DNA from: [Ruminococcus] torques ATCC 27756
Lineage (GTDB): Bacteria; Bacillota; Clostridia; Lachnospirales; Lachnospiraceae
Length of the DNA stretch: 64,000 nucleotides
NCBI RefSeq assembly: GCF_000153925.1
Contig: NZ_DS264344.1
Span: 1 to 64,000 of the forward strand
Reading direction: 5' to 3'
Each line of letters begins with the position of its first letter. The stretch's first letter is position 1. The position numbers were made by a program, and so were the translations under genes. Under the pieces are notes generated by a model that did no database searches, was not told where the DNA came from, and worked only from the letters and a program-made list of their open reading frames with translations. Of this stretch, positions 1 through 9,195 are shown piece after piece.

Positions 1-127
1 GCCTGAATCCCGTGGTTGAAGTATCTTTTGAGATATGATAAACTAAATTGGTATGTCCGGAAGATGTTCCGGGAAAAATAAAAGAACGAACAGATGCATT
101 TTATAAGCATTAGGAGAAAAGAAACAT

Positions 128-1720
128 ATGTCAGAGATAACGAATGAAATAAAAAAGAGAAGAACATTTGCCATCATTTCTCATCCCGATGCGGGAAAGA
201 CAACGCTGACGGAAAAATTTCTATTATATGGAGGGGTGATCAATCAGGCAGGTTCTGTCAAGGGAAAAGCGACATCCAAACATGCAGTTTCAGACTGGAT
301 GGAAATAGAAAAAGAAAGAGGTATTTCGGTTACTTCTTCTGTATTGCAGTTTAATTACGATGGATACTGTATTAATATCCTTGATACGCCGGGGCATCAG
401 GATTTCTCGGAAGATACTTACAGAACACTGATGGCGGCAGATTCGGCGGTTATGGTGATTGATGCGTCGAAGGGTGTGGAGGCTCAGACGCGAAAACTGT
501 TTAAAGTATGTGCGATGCGTCATATTCCGATTTTTACCTTTATCAATAAGATGGATCGTGACGCAAAAGATACGTTCGATCTTTTGGATGATATCGAAAA
601 GGAGCTCGGCATTCCGACTTGTCCGGTAAACTGGCCGATCGGCTCGGGAAAAGCATTTAAAGGCGTGTATGACAGACAGAAAAAGGAAGTAGAGCTTTTC
701 TCGGATACGAGGAAAGGAACAGCGACAGGTGAAGTGAAAGTTGTAGCTATGAACAATCCGGAGATTGACTGGCTGATCGGAGATGAAGCAAAGACAACTC
801 TGATGGAAGAAATCGAACTTTTGGACGGCGCTTCGGCAGAATTTGACAGAGAGCTTGTCGATAAAGGCGAGCTCTCTCCGGTGTTCTTCGGTTCTGCACT
901 TACTAACTTCGGAGTGGAAACGTTTTTAAGACATTTTCTTTCCATGACGACGTCCCCTTTGCCGAGGATGTCAGATCATGGTGCGATCGATCCGATGAAA
1001 GAAAAAGAATTTTCGGCCTTTGTTTTTAAAATTCAGGCAAATATGAATAAAGCTCATAGGGACAGAATTGCGTTTATGCGTATTTGTTCGGGTGAGTTTG
1101 ATGCCGGGATGAACGTATATCATGTTCAGGGGAAAAAAGACGTAAGGCTTTCCCAGCCGCAGCAAATGATTGCCAGTGAAAGGAAAATTATAGACAAAGC
1201 ATATGGGGGAGATATTATCGGTGTATTTGATCCGGGAATTTTTTCGATAGGCGATACACTGACAACGTCAAAAGAAAAATTTGCTTATGAAGGAATTCCG
1301 ACATTTGCGCCTGAGCATTTTGCAAGAGTGCGTCAGGTTGACACGATGAAAAGGAAACAGTTTGTAAAAGGAATCAATCAAATTGCACAGGAAGGAGCAA
1401 TTCAGATCTTTCAGGAATATAACACAGGAATGGAAGAAATCATTGTCGGCGTTGTCGGCGTTTTGCAGTTTGATGTATTGAAATACCGTTTGAAAAATGA
1501 ATATAATGTAGAGATCCTCCTCGAAAACCTTCCGTACGAATATATCCGATGGATCGAGAGTGCGGATACGGATCTTGACCGTATAAGCGGAACGTCGGAT
1601 ATGAAGAAAATAAAAGATTTGAAAGACCGGCCGTTACTTTTGTTCATCCATGAGTGGAGCATTAGAATGACGTTGGAAAGAAATGACGGACTTGTTCTTT
1701 CGGAGTTTGGAAGATCTTAA
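128..1720 (+). CDS. prfC: Peptide chain release factor 3 (RF3)
   Basis: A translational GTPase of 530 residues, the usual RF3 length. In the family it recycles RF1/RF2 from the ribosome after peptide release in the cytoplasm. The G1 motif (SHPDAGKTTLTEK) is near residue 19, G3 (DTPGHQDFSED) near residue 88 and G4 (NKMDRD) near residue 139. The C-terminal part matches RF3 rather than EF-G. The ATG at 128 follows TAGGAGAAAA at 111-120. The 127 bases upstream show no confident promoter. It stands alone, with its own spacing from the next gene. Confidence 0.95.
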   Translation: MSEITNEIKKRRTFAIISHPDAGKTTLTEKFLLYGGVINQAGSVKGKATSKHAVSDWMEIEKERGISVTSSVLQFNYDGYCINILDTPGHQDFSEDTYRTLMAADSAVMVIDASKGVEAQTRKLFKVCAMRHIPIFTFINKMDRDAKDTFDLLDDIEKELGIPTCPVNWPIGSGKAFKGVYDRQKKEVELFSDTRKGTATGEVKVVAMNNPEIDWLIGDEAKTTLMEEIELLDGASAEFDRELVDKGELSPVFFGSALTNFGVETFLRHFLSMTTSPLPRMSDHGAIDPMKEKEFSAFVFKIQANMNKAHRDRIAFMRICSGEFDAGMNVYHVQGKKDVRLSQPQQMIASERKIIDKAYGGDIIGVFDPGIFSIGDTLTTSKEKFAYEGIPTFAPEHFARVRQVDTMKRKQFVKGINQIAQEGAIQIFQEYNTGMEEIIVGVVGVLQFDVLKYRLKNEYNVEILLENLPYEYIRWIESADTDLDRISGTSDMKKIKDLKDRPLLLFIHEWSIRMTLERNDGLVLSEFGRS

Positions 1721-1829
1721 AAATCGGATTCAAATACAGAGTTCTCTTGGCGGTGAACTTTTTCTTTGCAAACGGATGGAGATTTGTTATAATAAGAAAA
1801 GAGATGATACAAAACGGGAGGTTTTGAAT

Positions 1830-2213
1830 ATGGCTAAGGACGAAAGAAATGCTTATACAATACAAAATGATGCGAGTCTCGGCGAAGTTAAGATCGCGGA
1901 TGAAGTTGTAGCGATCATTGCGGCTCTGGCTGCTACGGAAGTGGATGGCGTTGCTTCCATGGCCGGAAATATTACGAATGAAGTGATTGGAAAGCTTGGA
2001 ATCAAGAACCTGTCAAAAGGCGTAAAGGTAGATGTATTAGAGGGTGTCGTTACAGTATCTCTGGCATTAAACCTGAAATATGATTACAGTATTATGGAAG
2101 TTACGAAAAAAGTTCAGGAAAAGGTGAAAAATGCGGTTGAGAATATGACGGGGCTTGAGGTTGCGGATGTCAATATTAAGGTTGCCGGAGTAGAGATGGA
2201 GAAACAGAACTGA
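1830..2213 (+). CDS. Asp23/Gls24 family envelope stress protein
   Basis: A protein of 127 residues whose central part (GEVKIADEVVAIIAALAATE, then a VSLALNLKYDYSI strand) is the Asp23/Gls24 (DUF322) fold. Members are small acidic cytoplasmic or membrane-tethered proteins linked to envelope stress; their exact role is unsettled. The frame is open from 1683, but the ATG at 1830 has GGGAGG at 1816-1821 and gives the normal family start (MAKDERNAYTIQN). It lies just upstream of nusB, as commonly seen in clostridia, and a terminator follows it. Confidence 0.88.
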   Translation: MAKDERNAYTIQNDASLGEVKIADEVVAIIAALAATEVDGVASMAGNITNEVIGKLGIKNLSKGVKVDVLEGVVTVSLALNLKYDYSIMEVTKKVQEKVKNAVENMTGLEVADVNIKVAGVEMEKQN

Positions 2214-2270
2214 TCTGCTTTCGTATTGCAATATGTGACAAGGCGATCCGCCCCTGACATTGATACTAAG

Positions 2271-2293
2271 GGATGTCGCAAGACATCCTTTTT
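2271..2293 (+). terminator. Rho-independent terminator after the Asp23 gene
   Basis: Perfect stem GGATGTC / GACATCC (2271-2277, 2282-2288) with a GCAA tetraloop and five T residues. The remaining bases up to nusB (2294-2400) hold nothing recognisable except the ribosome site AGAGAGG. Confidence 0.85.
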
Positions 2294-2400
2294 CAATATT
2301 GCGCGGCAATAAGATACAAGCGGGTACGAGCAGGACAGGAAGATGGCAAAAGGCCGTGTGCGCCGACAGAAGATGATTATGACAATAGAGAGGAATTACT

Positions 2401-2808
2401 ATGGTAAGAACGGAACTTCGGGAACATATATTTAAAATGCTTTTTCAGATCGAGTTTAATGATTCTGTTGATATGCCGGAGAATTTGAACTACTATTTTG
2501 AGACGCTTGAAGATGCAAAAGAAAAAGACAAACAGTATATACAAAATAAATATGAAGCGATTTTATCACACATAGAAGAAATCGACGGACTTTTAAATGA
2601 GAACGCGACAGGCTGGAAAACGACAAGAATGAACAAAGTCGATCTGTCAATTTTACGGTTGGCGCTTTACGAGATAAAATGGGATGAGGACGTTCCGGCA
2701 AAAGTTGCGATCAACGAGGCTGTTGAGCTTGCGAAACGTTTCGGAGGAGATAATAGCTCGTCGTTTGTAAATGGTGTGCTTGCTAAATTTGCAAAACAGG
2801 AGTTATAA
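2401..2808 (+). CDS. nusB: Transcription antitermination factor NusB
   Basis: A protein of 135 residues, normal for NusB. It opens with the typical basic N-terminus (MVRTELREHIFKMLFQIEF) and ends with the conserved INEAVELAKRFGGDNSSSFVNG block that holds the all-helical fold together. NusB binds boxA RNA with NusE (S10) in rRNA antitermination. The ATG at 2401 follows AGAGAGG. It leads a tight run in which the xseA start lies one base past the nusB stop, suggesting one transcript with the nuclease genes. Confidence 0.95.
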   Translation: MVRTELREHIFKMLFQIEFNDSVDMPENLNYYFETLEDAKEKDKQYIQNKYEAILSHIEEIDGLLNENATGWKTTRMNKVDLSILRLALYEIKWDEDVPAKVAINEAVELAKRFGGDNSSSFVNGVLAKFAKQEL

Positions 2809-2809
2809 A

Positions 2810-4018
2810 ATGAACGGCATTTATACAGTGAAGCAGGTTAATTCTTATATAAAAAATATGTTTACACAGGATTTCATGCTGAACCGTATCTATGTAAAGG
2901 GAGAAATTTCCAACTGTAAATATCACCCATCAGGACATATTTATTTTTCTTTGAAAGATGAGTCCGGCACGATTGCCTGTGTTATGTTTGCAGGCTCAAG
3001 GGCGGGGCTTTCTTTTACATTGAAAAACGGCCAGCGGGTCATCGCATTCGGTTCAGTAAGCGTATATGAAAGAGATGGCAAATATCAGCTTTATGCAAGA
3101 GAAATCAAGCTGGACGGAGCAGGAGAACTCTATGAAAAGTTCGAGGCGCTTAAGCGGGAACTTTGTGAAATGGGGATGTTTTCAGACGAATATAAGCAGC
3201 GAATTCCTGCCTATGTAAAAACAGTTGGGATTGTGACGGCGCAAAACGGAGCGGCGGTAAGAGATATAATCAATGTTGCAAAACGTAGAAATCCATATGT
3301 TCAGCTCATTCTTTATCCGGCCCTTGTTCAGGGTGAAGGAGCGGTGAAGAGCATTATAAGAGGAATACGGATGCTAGAACAACAAGGTGTGGATGTCATG
3401 ATCGTTGGCAGAGGCGGCGGAAGTATTGAGGAGTTGTGGGCGTTTAACGAAGAAGAGGTTGCACGTGCAATTTTTGAATGTTCCGTTCCGGTCATATCTG
3501 CGGTAGGTCATGAAACAGATGTTACAATCGCAGATTTTGTTGCGGATTTACGAGCTCCGACTCCCTCAGCAGCCGCCGAATTGGCAGTGTACGAGATCCG
3601 CGAATGTAAAAAAACGATGTCTGCGTATGAAGACAGAATTGTTCGGGCTGCCTTGTCACAGATCGGTCTTTTCAGGACGAAAGCGGAGCGTTTCTCAATG
3701 AGGCTGAAACTGCTTCATCCACGGCACAAATTATATGAGCACAGGCAATTTACGGCAGAGATGGAAAACAGGATTCGCGATATTATGGAACGAAGACTGA
3801 CGCAGGAAAAACATCGTCTGGCCTTGAATGCCGAACGAATGAAAAGAGTGTCTCCTCTTTTAAAACTGAGCAGCGGATACTCGTATATAAGATCCGAAGA
3901 AGGAAAAAATATACGATCGACAGCTCAGGTGAAACGGGGAGAAAAATTGGAAATCTTTGTAAGCGACGGAAAGATCGAAGCGGAGGTTCATAATACGGAA
4001 ACAATGATTCACGGATAA
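2810..4018 (+). CDS. xseA: Exodeoxyribonuclease VII large subunit
   Basis: A protein of 402 residues. The N-terminal OB-fold domain (about residues 5-100; GEISNCKYHPSGHIYFSLKD) is followed by the catalytic core with VMIVGRGGGSIEELWAFN and SAVGHETDVTIADFVADLRA, and a helical C-terminal arm. The enzyme trims single-stranded DNA in repair together with XseB. The ORF is open from 2771, but the ATG at 2810 is preferred: it has CAGGAG at 2797-2802 and starts just after the nusB stop. Its partner xseB follows after 22 bases. Confidence 0.95.
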   Translation: MNGIYTVKQVNSYIKNMFTQDFMLNRIYVKGEISNCKYHPSGHIYFSLKDESGTIACVMFAGSRAGLSFTLKNGQRVIAFGSVSVYERDGKYQLYAREIKLDGAGELYEKFEALKRELCEMGMFSDEYKQRIPAYVKTVGIVTAQNGAAVRDIINVAKRRNPYVQLILYPALVQGEGAVKSIIRGIRMLEQQGVDVMIVGRGGGSIEELWAFNEEEVARAIFECSVPVISAVGHETDVTIADFVADLRAPTPSAAAELAVYEIRECKKTMSAYEDRIVRAALSQIGLFRTKAERFSMRLKLLHPRHKLYEHRQFTAEMENRIRDIMERRLTQEKHRLALNAERMKRVSPLLKLSSGYSYIRSEEGKNIRSTAQVKRGEKLEIFVSDGKIEAEVHNTETMIHG

Positions 4019-4040
4019 AAACGGATCGGCGGAGGTTAAA

Positions 4041-4253
4041 GTGTCAGAGAAAAAGAAAGAAAATCTTGAGGAGATGTTCAAAGATTTGGAAGAACTGATC
4101 GGAAAGATGGAAAATGAAGAAATCACGTTAGAACAAACATTTGATCTATATAATAACGGAATGGAACTTCTTAAAAAATGTAACTTATCCATAGACGAGG
4201 TAGAAAAAAAGGTTCTCGTTCTTGATGAAAATGGAGAGACAGATGAATTTTAA
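4041..4253 (+). CDS. xseB: Exodeoxyribonuclease VII small subunit
   Basis: A protein of 70 residues with a GTG start and GGAGG at 4031-4035. It is the two-helix coiled protein typical of XseB (FKDLEELIGKMENEEITLEQ, then a hydrophobic second helix LYNNGMELLKKC). Several copies bind each XseA. Its last codons overlap the preferred start of ispA (ATG at 4243), so the two are probably translationally coupled. Confidence 0.93.
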   Translation: MSEKKKENLEEMFKDLEELIGKMENEEITLEQTFDLYNNGMELLKKCNLSIDEVEKKVLVLDENGETDEF

Positions 4254-5133
4254 AGAAGACTGTAGAAAACGAACAGAAAAAATAGAAGAGATTTTACGAA
4301 AATACCTGCCTGATCAGACAGGACATCAGCAGATCATAGAAGAAGCGATGGAATATAGTCTGATGGCAGGTGGAAAACGCCTTCGTCCGATGCTCATGAA
4401 AGAGACGTTTGACTTGTTTGGCGGAAAAGGCGGGGTCATCGAGCCGTTTATGGCCGCTATCGAGATGATCCATACATATTCTCTTGTTCATGATGACCTT
4501 CCGGCCATGGATAATGATGATTATCGAAGAGGACGGAAGACGACTCATGTCGTATACGGAGAAGATATGGGAATTTTGACAGGGGACGCACTTTTGAATT
4601 ACGCATTTGAGACTGCATGCAGCGCCTTTGAAACAGATCCTCAAAACAGCATCCTGATCGGAAGAGCTCTGAAAATTCTTGCAGGCAAAGCCGGAATTTA
4701 CGGAATGATCGGAGGTCAGGTGGTCGATGTAAGATCTGCAGGATGCAAAATATCAGGAGAACTTCTTGCGTTTATTTATAGATTGAAAACAGGAGCGCTT
4801 ATTGAGGCGTCTGTAATGATCGGAGCTGTTCTTGCAGGGGCAAAAGAAGAGGAAATCGGAAAAATGGAAGAAATCGCCGGGAAAATAGGACTGGCATTCC
4901 AAATACAAGACGATATTCTTGATGTGACGAGTACGACAGAAATACTCGGAAAGCCGGTGCACAGCGATGAAAAAAACGAAAAAACGACTTACGTTACTTG
5001 GAAGGGGCTTGAAAAGGCAAAAGAAGAGGCTGCTCGTCTGACGGAAGAGGCGGTAGAAGAACTTCGTTCTATCGGAAAAGAGTGCGGATTTATGGAGGAA
5101 CTGCTCCGAAGACTTGTATACAGAGAAAAATAG
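4243..5133 (+). CDS. ispA: Polyprenyl (farnesyl) diphosphate synthase
   Basis: A protein of 296 residues from the ATG at 4243, which has GGAGAG about six bases upstream; other in-frame starts at 4222 and 4231 lie inside xseB. It is a trans-prenyltransferase with first Asp-rich motif DDLPAMDNDD and second motif DDILD, which bind Mg-diphosphate. It condenses IPP with allylic diphosphates to make FPP (possibly GGPP). It sits directly ahead of dxs, so isoprenoid precursor supply and chain elongation are co-transcribed. Confidence 0.9.
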   Translation: MNFKEDCRKRTEKIEEILRKYLPDQTGHQQIIEEAMEYSLMAGGKRLRPMLMKETFDLFGGKGGVIEPFMAAIEMIHTYSLVHDDLPAMDNDDYRRGRKTTHVVYGEDMGILTGDALLNYAFETACSAFETDPQNSILIGRALKILAGKAGIYGMIGGQVVDVRSAGCKISGELLAFIYRLKTGALIEASVMIGAVLAGAKEEEIGKMEEIAGKIGLAFQIQDDILDVTSTTEILGKPVHSDEKNEKTTYVTWKGLEKAKEEAARLTEEAVEELRSIGKECGFMEELLRRLVYREK

Positions 5134-5150
5134 AACTAGGAGGATCAATC

Positions 5151-7010
5151 ATGATAATTGAAATGATCCAGAAAGAGAACGATATAAAAAAACTTGATCA
5201 TACACAGCTAAAAGAACTTGCAGAAGAGATCCGGGGATTTCTTCTTGATAAGATCAGTTGTACAGGAGGACATCTGGCTTCAAATCTGGGTGTTGTAGAA
5301 TTGACGATGGCGCTTCATCTTACACTGGATTTTCCGCAGGATAAATTGATCTGGGATGTAGGTCATCAATCTTATACGCATAAACTTCTTACAGGAAGAA
5401 AAGATGGTTTTGACGATCTGCGTAAATATGGCGGCATGAGTGGATTTCCGAAACGAAAAGAAAGTGAATGTGATGCTTTTGATACAGGGCATAGTTCTAC
5501 ATCTATTTCGGCAGGTCTGGGGTATGTTGCGGCAAGAGAACTGAAAGGGGAAAAATACAATGTCGTTTCAGTGATCGGAGACGGAGCAATGACCGGGGGA
5601 ATGGCATTTGAGGCATTGAATAATGCTTCCCGTTTGAAAAGTAATTTTATTATCGTGCTGAATGATAATAATATGTCAATTTCTGAAAATGTCGGCGGAG
5701 TATCGAAATATTTGGGATGCCTGCGGACAGCACAGGCGTATACTGATCTGAAAAAGGGTGTTGAAGATACTTTAAAAAAAATACCGGGGACAGGCGATCG
5801 GATCGTCAGCAGGCTGAAAAAGACAAAAAGTGGGATTAAACAGTTATTTGTTCCGGGAATGTTTTTTGAAGATATGGATATTACATATTTAGGACCTGTG
5901 GACGGACATGATGTTAAAGAGATGGTGCGTGTGTTCAATGAGGCAAAAAGGGTGGATCATGCCGTTTTAGTACATGTACTTACGAAAAAAGGAAAAGGGT
6001 ATCTTCCGGCAGAGGAAAATCCGGCAAAATTTCATGGGACAGGTCCGTTCCATCTTGAGACCGGAGATGCGAAAGAATCAAAAGGGGCGGATACTTATAC
6101 GGAAGTATTTTCTAAAGTGCTGCTTGATATTGCAAAAAAAGACGAGCGTATCGTTGCGATTACGGCTGCGATGGCGGACGGAACAGGTCTTACTCCGTTT
6201 GCAAAGCATTTCCCAAATCGTTTTTTTGATGTGGGGATCGCGGAAGAACATGCGATGACATTTGCGGCAGGTCTTGCGGCGGGGGGAATGAAACCGATAT
6301 TTGCAGTATATTCTTCGTTTTTGCAAAGAGCGTATGACCAGACGCTTCATGATGTCTGTCTGCAAAATCTTCCGGTTGTGATCGCGGTAGACAGGGCAGG
6401 ACTTGTCGGAAGTGACGGTGAAACACATCAGGGGGTGTTTGATTTGTCATTTTTATCAATGATCCCGAATATGACGATCATTTCTCCGAAAAACAGATGG
6501 GAAATGGCAGATATGATACGGTTTGCGGCAGATTTTCCATATCCGATCGCAGTGCGGTATCCAAGAGGCGAGGCATATGAAGGAATGAAACAATTCCGCA
6601 GTCCGATCTGTTACGGGAAAAGTGAACTGCTGTATGAAGAAGAAAAGATTGTGATCATATTTGTAGGTCATATGGCAGAACTTGCAGATCAGGTGAGAAA
6701 AGGCCTGAAAGAAAAAGGATATTGCTGTTCTCTTGTAAATGCAAGGTTTGTAAAACCTCTTGATACAGAATTGCTGGAAAGATTAGCGGAGAATCACGAT
6801 CTGTATGTAACGATTGAAGAAAACATGCTGACAGGCGGATTCGGGGAACAGGTTCTTGATTATATTTCAGGAGCAGGTATTAATGTACGCGTGAAAAATT
6901 TCGGGATAGCCGATGACTATGTAGAACATGGAAATGTAGATCTGCTCCGCAGGGAAGTAGGTCTTGATAAAGATACGATCGTAAAGCAGATAATTGATGA
7001 ATATGTGTAA
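5151..7010 (+). CDS. dxs: 1-deoxy-D-xylulose-5-phosphate synthase
   Basis: A protein of 619 residues, full family length. It condenses pyruvate with glyceraldehyde 3-phosphate, the first step of the MEP pathway, using thiamine diphosphate. Visible motifs: HQSYTHKLLTGR, GHSSTSISAG, the TPP site GDGAMTGG...NDNN, the transketolase Glu in GIAEEHAMTFAAG, and the substrate-phosphate side motifs DRAGLVGSDGETHQG and YPRGE. The start is the ATG at 5151 behind AGGAGG; a longer reading from 5082 lies inside ispA. Compare the divergent paralogue at 61,757, which lacks the last two motifs. Confidence 0.96.
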   Translation: MIIEMIQKENDIKKLDHTQLKELAEEIRGFLLDKISCTGGHLASNLGVVELTMALHLTLDFPQDKLIWDVGHQSYTHKLLTGRKDGFDDLRKYGGMSGFPKRKESECDAFDTGHSSTSISAGLGYVAARELKGEKYNVVSVIGDGAMTGGMAFEALNNASRLKSNFIIVLNDNNMSISENVGGVSKYLGCLRTAQAYTDLKKGVEDTLKKIPGTGDRIVSRLKKTKSGIKQLFVPGMFFEDMDITYLGPVDGHDVKEMVRVFNEAKRVDHAVLVHVLTKKGKGYLPAEENPAKFHGTGPFHLETGDAKESKGADTYTEVFSKVLLDIAKKDERIVAITAAMADGTGLTPFAKHFPNRFFDVGIAEEHAMTFAAGLAAGGMKPIFAVYSSFLQRAYDQTLHDVCLQNLPVVIAVDRAGLVGSDGETHQGVFDLSFLSMIPNMTIISPKNRWEMADMIRFAADFPYPIAVRYPRGEAYEGMKQFRSPICYGKSELLYEEEKIVIIFVGHMAELADQVRKGLKEKGYCCSLVNARFVKPLDTELLERLAENHDLYVTIEENMLTGGFGEQVLDYISGAGINVRVKNFGIADDYVEHGNVDLLRREVGLDKDTIVKQIIDEYV

Positions 7011-7026
7011 CTGAAAGGAAAAAAAT

Positions 7027-7845
7027 ATGAAAGAACGCTTGGATGTATTACTTGTAAAAAGAAATCTGGCGGAGTCAAGGGAAAAGGCAAAAGCGATCAT
7101 TATGTCCGGAAATGTTTTTGTGGAGGGACAAAGAGAAGATAAAGCGGGAAGCACGTTCCCGGAAGAAGTCAGTATCGAAGTTCGGGGGCATACACTTCCG
7201 TATGTAAGCAGAGGCGGCTTGAAATTAGAAAAAGCGATCGCAAATTTTGATGTCAGCGTAAAAGATAAAGTCTGTACGGATGTCGGTTCTTCAACGGGCG
7301 GTTTTACAGATTGCATGCTTCAAAACGGTGCAAAAAAGGTGTTTGCGATCGATGTGGGACGAGGACAGCTTGATTGGAAACTGAGAAACGACCCGAGAGT
7401 TATCTGCATGGAAAAGACGAATATTCGATATGTGACACCTGAAGATTTGGGAGAAGAAATTGATTTTTCTTCTATTGATGTCTCATTTATTTCGCTTACG
7501 AAAGTATTGGAGCCGATTCGTAATTATTTGGCAAAAGACGGTGAGATCGTAGCTCTTATTAAACCGCAGTTTGAGGCAGGACGGGAAAAAGTAGGAAAAA
7601 AAGGTGTCGTAAGAGAAAAGAGCACACACCGGGAAGTGATTCAGAAAATTATGGATTATGCTATGTCGATCGGTTTCGATCTGTGTGCTCTTGATTTTTC
7701 TCCGATCAAAGGACCGGAAGGAAATATAGAGTATTTGATTCATTTAAAAAAGAGTGAAAATGAGGCCGGTGAAAATCTCGGCGGACTTGATCCTGTTATT
7801 GTTTCAGACAGAGCATTTGAGACGCTGGCAAAGCAGCACGCTTAA
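7027..7845 (+). CDS. tlyA: TlyA family rRNA (cytidine-2'-O)-methyltransferase
   Basis: A protein of 272 residues. The N-terminal S4 RNA-binding domain (KERLDVLLVKRNLAESREKA, about residues 2-60) is joined to an FtsJ/Rossmann methyltransferase domain with SAM motif DVGSSTGGFTDC near residue 88. TlyA proteins methylate cytidines of 16S and/or 23S rRNA; which ones cannot be read from sequence. The older label 'haemolysin A' is misleading. The ATG at 7027 lies 16 bases after the dxs stop with GAAAGG upstream; its place in the dxs-tlyA-nadK-argR-recN run is conserved in Firmicutes. Confidence 0.93.
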   Translation: MKERLDVLLVKRNLAESREKAKAIIMSGNVFVEGQREDKAGSTFPEEVSIEVRGHTLPYVSRGGLKLEKAIANFDVSVKDKVCTDVGSSTGGFTDCMLQNGAKKVFAIDVGRGQLDWKLRNDPRVICMEKTNIRYVTPEDLGEEIDFSSIDVSFISLTKVLEPIRNYLAKDGEIVALIKPQFEAGREKVGKKGVVREKSTHREVIQKIMDYAMSIGFDLCALDFSPIKGPEGNIEYLIHLKKSENEAGENLGGLDPVIVSDRAFETLAKQHA

Positions 7846-7889
7846 GTAATGTATGCGATGCAGTATTTTGTAAAAACAAGAGGACTAAA

Positions 7890-8723
7890 ATGGATTGCTT
7901 TTATATTATTACAAATAAATTAAAAGATAAAGATTATGCGATCACGAGTCAGATTGAACAATATATTCAATCTTCCGGTAAAAAATGTTTTTTGTCGGAA
8001 AAAGACAGTGAGGGCCATATTATTCCGGGAACTGTTCCTAAGGAAGCAGAATGCGGATTGGTACTAGGTGGTGACGGAACTTTAATCCGTGCGGTCAGAG
8101 ATCTTGGAGAGCGAAGCCTTCCGCTGCTTGGGATCAATCTTGGAACGCTCGGATATCTTACAGATGTGGATCTGGAAGATTTTGAAAGTGCATTGGATCA
8201 TTTGTTTTCAGAGACTCCGGTTATTGAAGAACGGATGATGCTGGAAGGAAGCTTTCGTAATTCTCGGAAAGATATGGCGATGAACGATATTGTCATTGCA
8301 AGAGAAGGAAAGGTTCGTATCGTAAGTTTTCATATTTATGTCAACGGGGCGCTTCTGAATACTTATCACGCAGATGGAGTGATCATATCGACTCCAACCG
8401 GAAGTACAGGTTATAATCTGTCGGCGGGAGGCCCGATCGTTGAACCGACAGCACAGATGATCGTGATCACTCCGATTTGTTCACACGCGCTTAATACAAG
8501 CAGTATTGTTCTGTCAGCCGATGATTTGATTGAGGTAGAAGTGTGCGAAGGACGTTATGGAAGGCAGGAACAGGTTTCTCTTTGCTTTGACGGTGCAGAA
8601 CAGACAACTCTTGTCACGGGAGAAAGAGTTTGTATTAAGCGGTCGTCTCATACGGCAAAACTGATCAAATTAAGCAAAGAAAGCTTTATGAAAACAATGC
8701 GTAAAAAAATGAAAGGAAATTGA
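7890..8723 (+). CDS. nadK: NAD kinase
   Basis: A protein of 277 residues that phosphorylates NAD to NADP. The phosphate-binding motif GGDGTLIRAVRD (around residue 60) and the TPTGSTGYNLSAGGPI motif (around residue 172) are both intact. The ATG at 7890 follows AGAGGA. It lies between tlyA and argR with small gaps, which fits a single operon. Confidence 0.95.
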   Translation: MDCFYIITNKLKDKDYAITSQIEQYIQSSGKKCFLSEKDSEGHIIPGTVPKEAECGLVLGGDGTLIRAVRDLGERSLPLLGINLGTLGYLTDVDLEDFESALDHLFSETPVIEERMMLEGSFRNSRKDMAMNDIVIAREGKVRIVSFHIYVNGALLNTYHADGVIISTPTGSTGYNLSAGGPIVEPTAQMIVITPICSHALNTSSIVLSADDLIEVEVCEGRYGRQEQVSLCFDGAEQTTLVTGERVCIKRSSHTAKLIKLSKESFMKTMRKKMKGN

Positions 8724-8727
8724 ACAT

Positions 8728-9186
8728 ATGAAAGTCAGCCGTCATGCAAAAATTATTGAACTTATCAGTCAGTATGATATTGAAACACAGGAAGAACTGG
8801 CAGAATATCTGAATAATGCGGGGTTTAAAGTGACGCAGGCTACTGTGTCGAGAGATATACGTGATCTGAAGTTGTCAAAAGTATCTACAGGAAGCGGACA
8901 TCAGAAATATATTCTTCACAGGATCGAAGAACCCGGAATGAGTGAAAAATATATACGTGTCTTAAAAGATGGGTATGTGGCGATGGATATGGCGCAGAAT
9001 ATTCTAGTGATCAAGACTGTTTCCGGTATGGCAATGGCTGTGGCTGCCGCTGTAGACGCAATGAAATGGCATGAGGTCGTAGGCTGTATTGCAGGAGACG
9101 ATACGATCATGTGTGCAATCAGAACTGTAGAAGATACAGCGGCCGTAATGGATAAGATAAGAAAGATCGTTTCAAGAGAAGTATAG
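8728..9186 (+). CDS. argR: Arginine repressor ArgR/AhrC
   Basis: A protein of 152 residues. The winged-helix N-terminal domain carries TQATVSRDIRDLKLSKV. The C-terminal hexamerisation and arginine-binding domain ends with VGCIAGDDTIMCAIRT, where the GDD loop contacts arginine. It controls arginine biosynthesis and catabolism genes, none of which are in this window. The ATG at 8728 has AAAGGA upstream, four bases after nadK stops. Confidence 0.95.
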   Translation: MKVSRHAKIIELISQYDIETQEELAEYLNNAGFKVTQATVSRDIRDLKLSKVSTGSGHQKYILHRIEEPGMSEKYIRVLKDGYVAMDMAQNILVIKTVSGMAMAVAAAVDAMKWHEVVGCIAGDDTIMCAIRTVEDTAAVMDKIRKIVSREV

Positions 9187-9195
9187 GTGAATGGT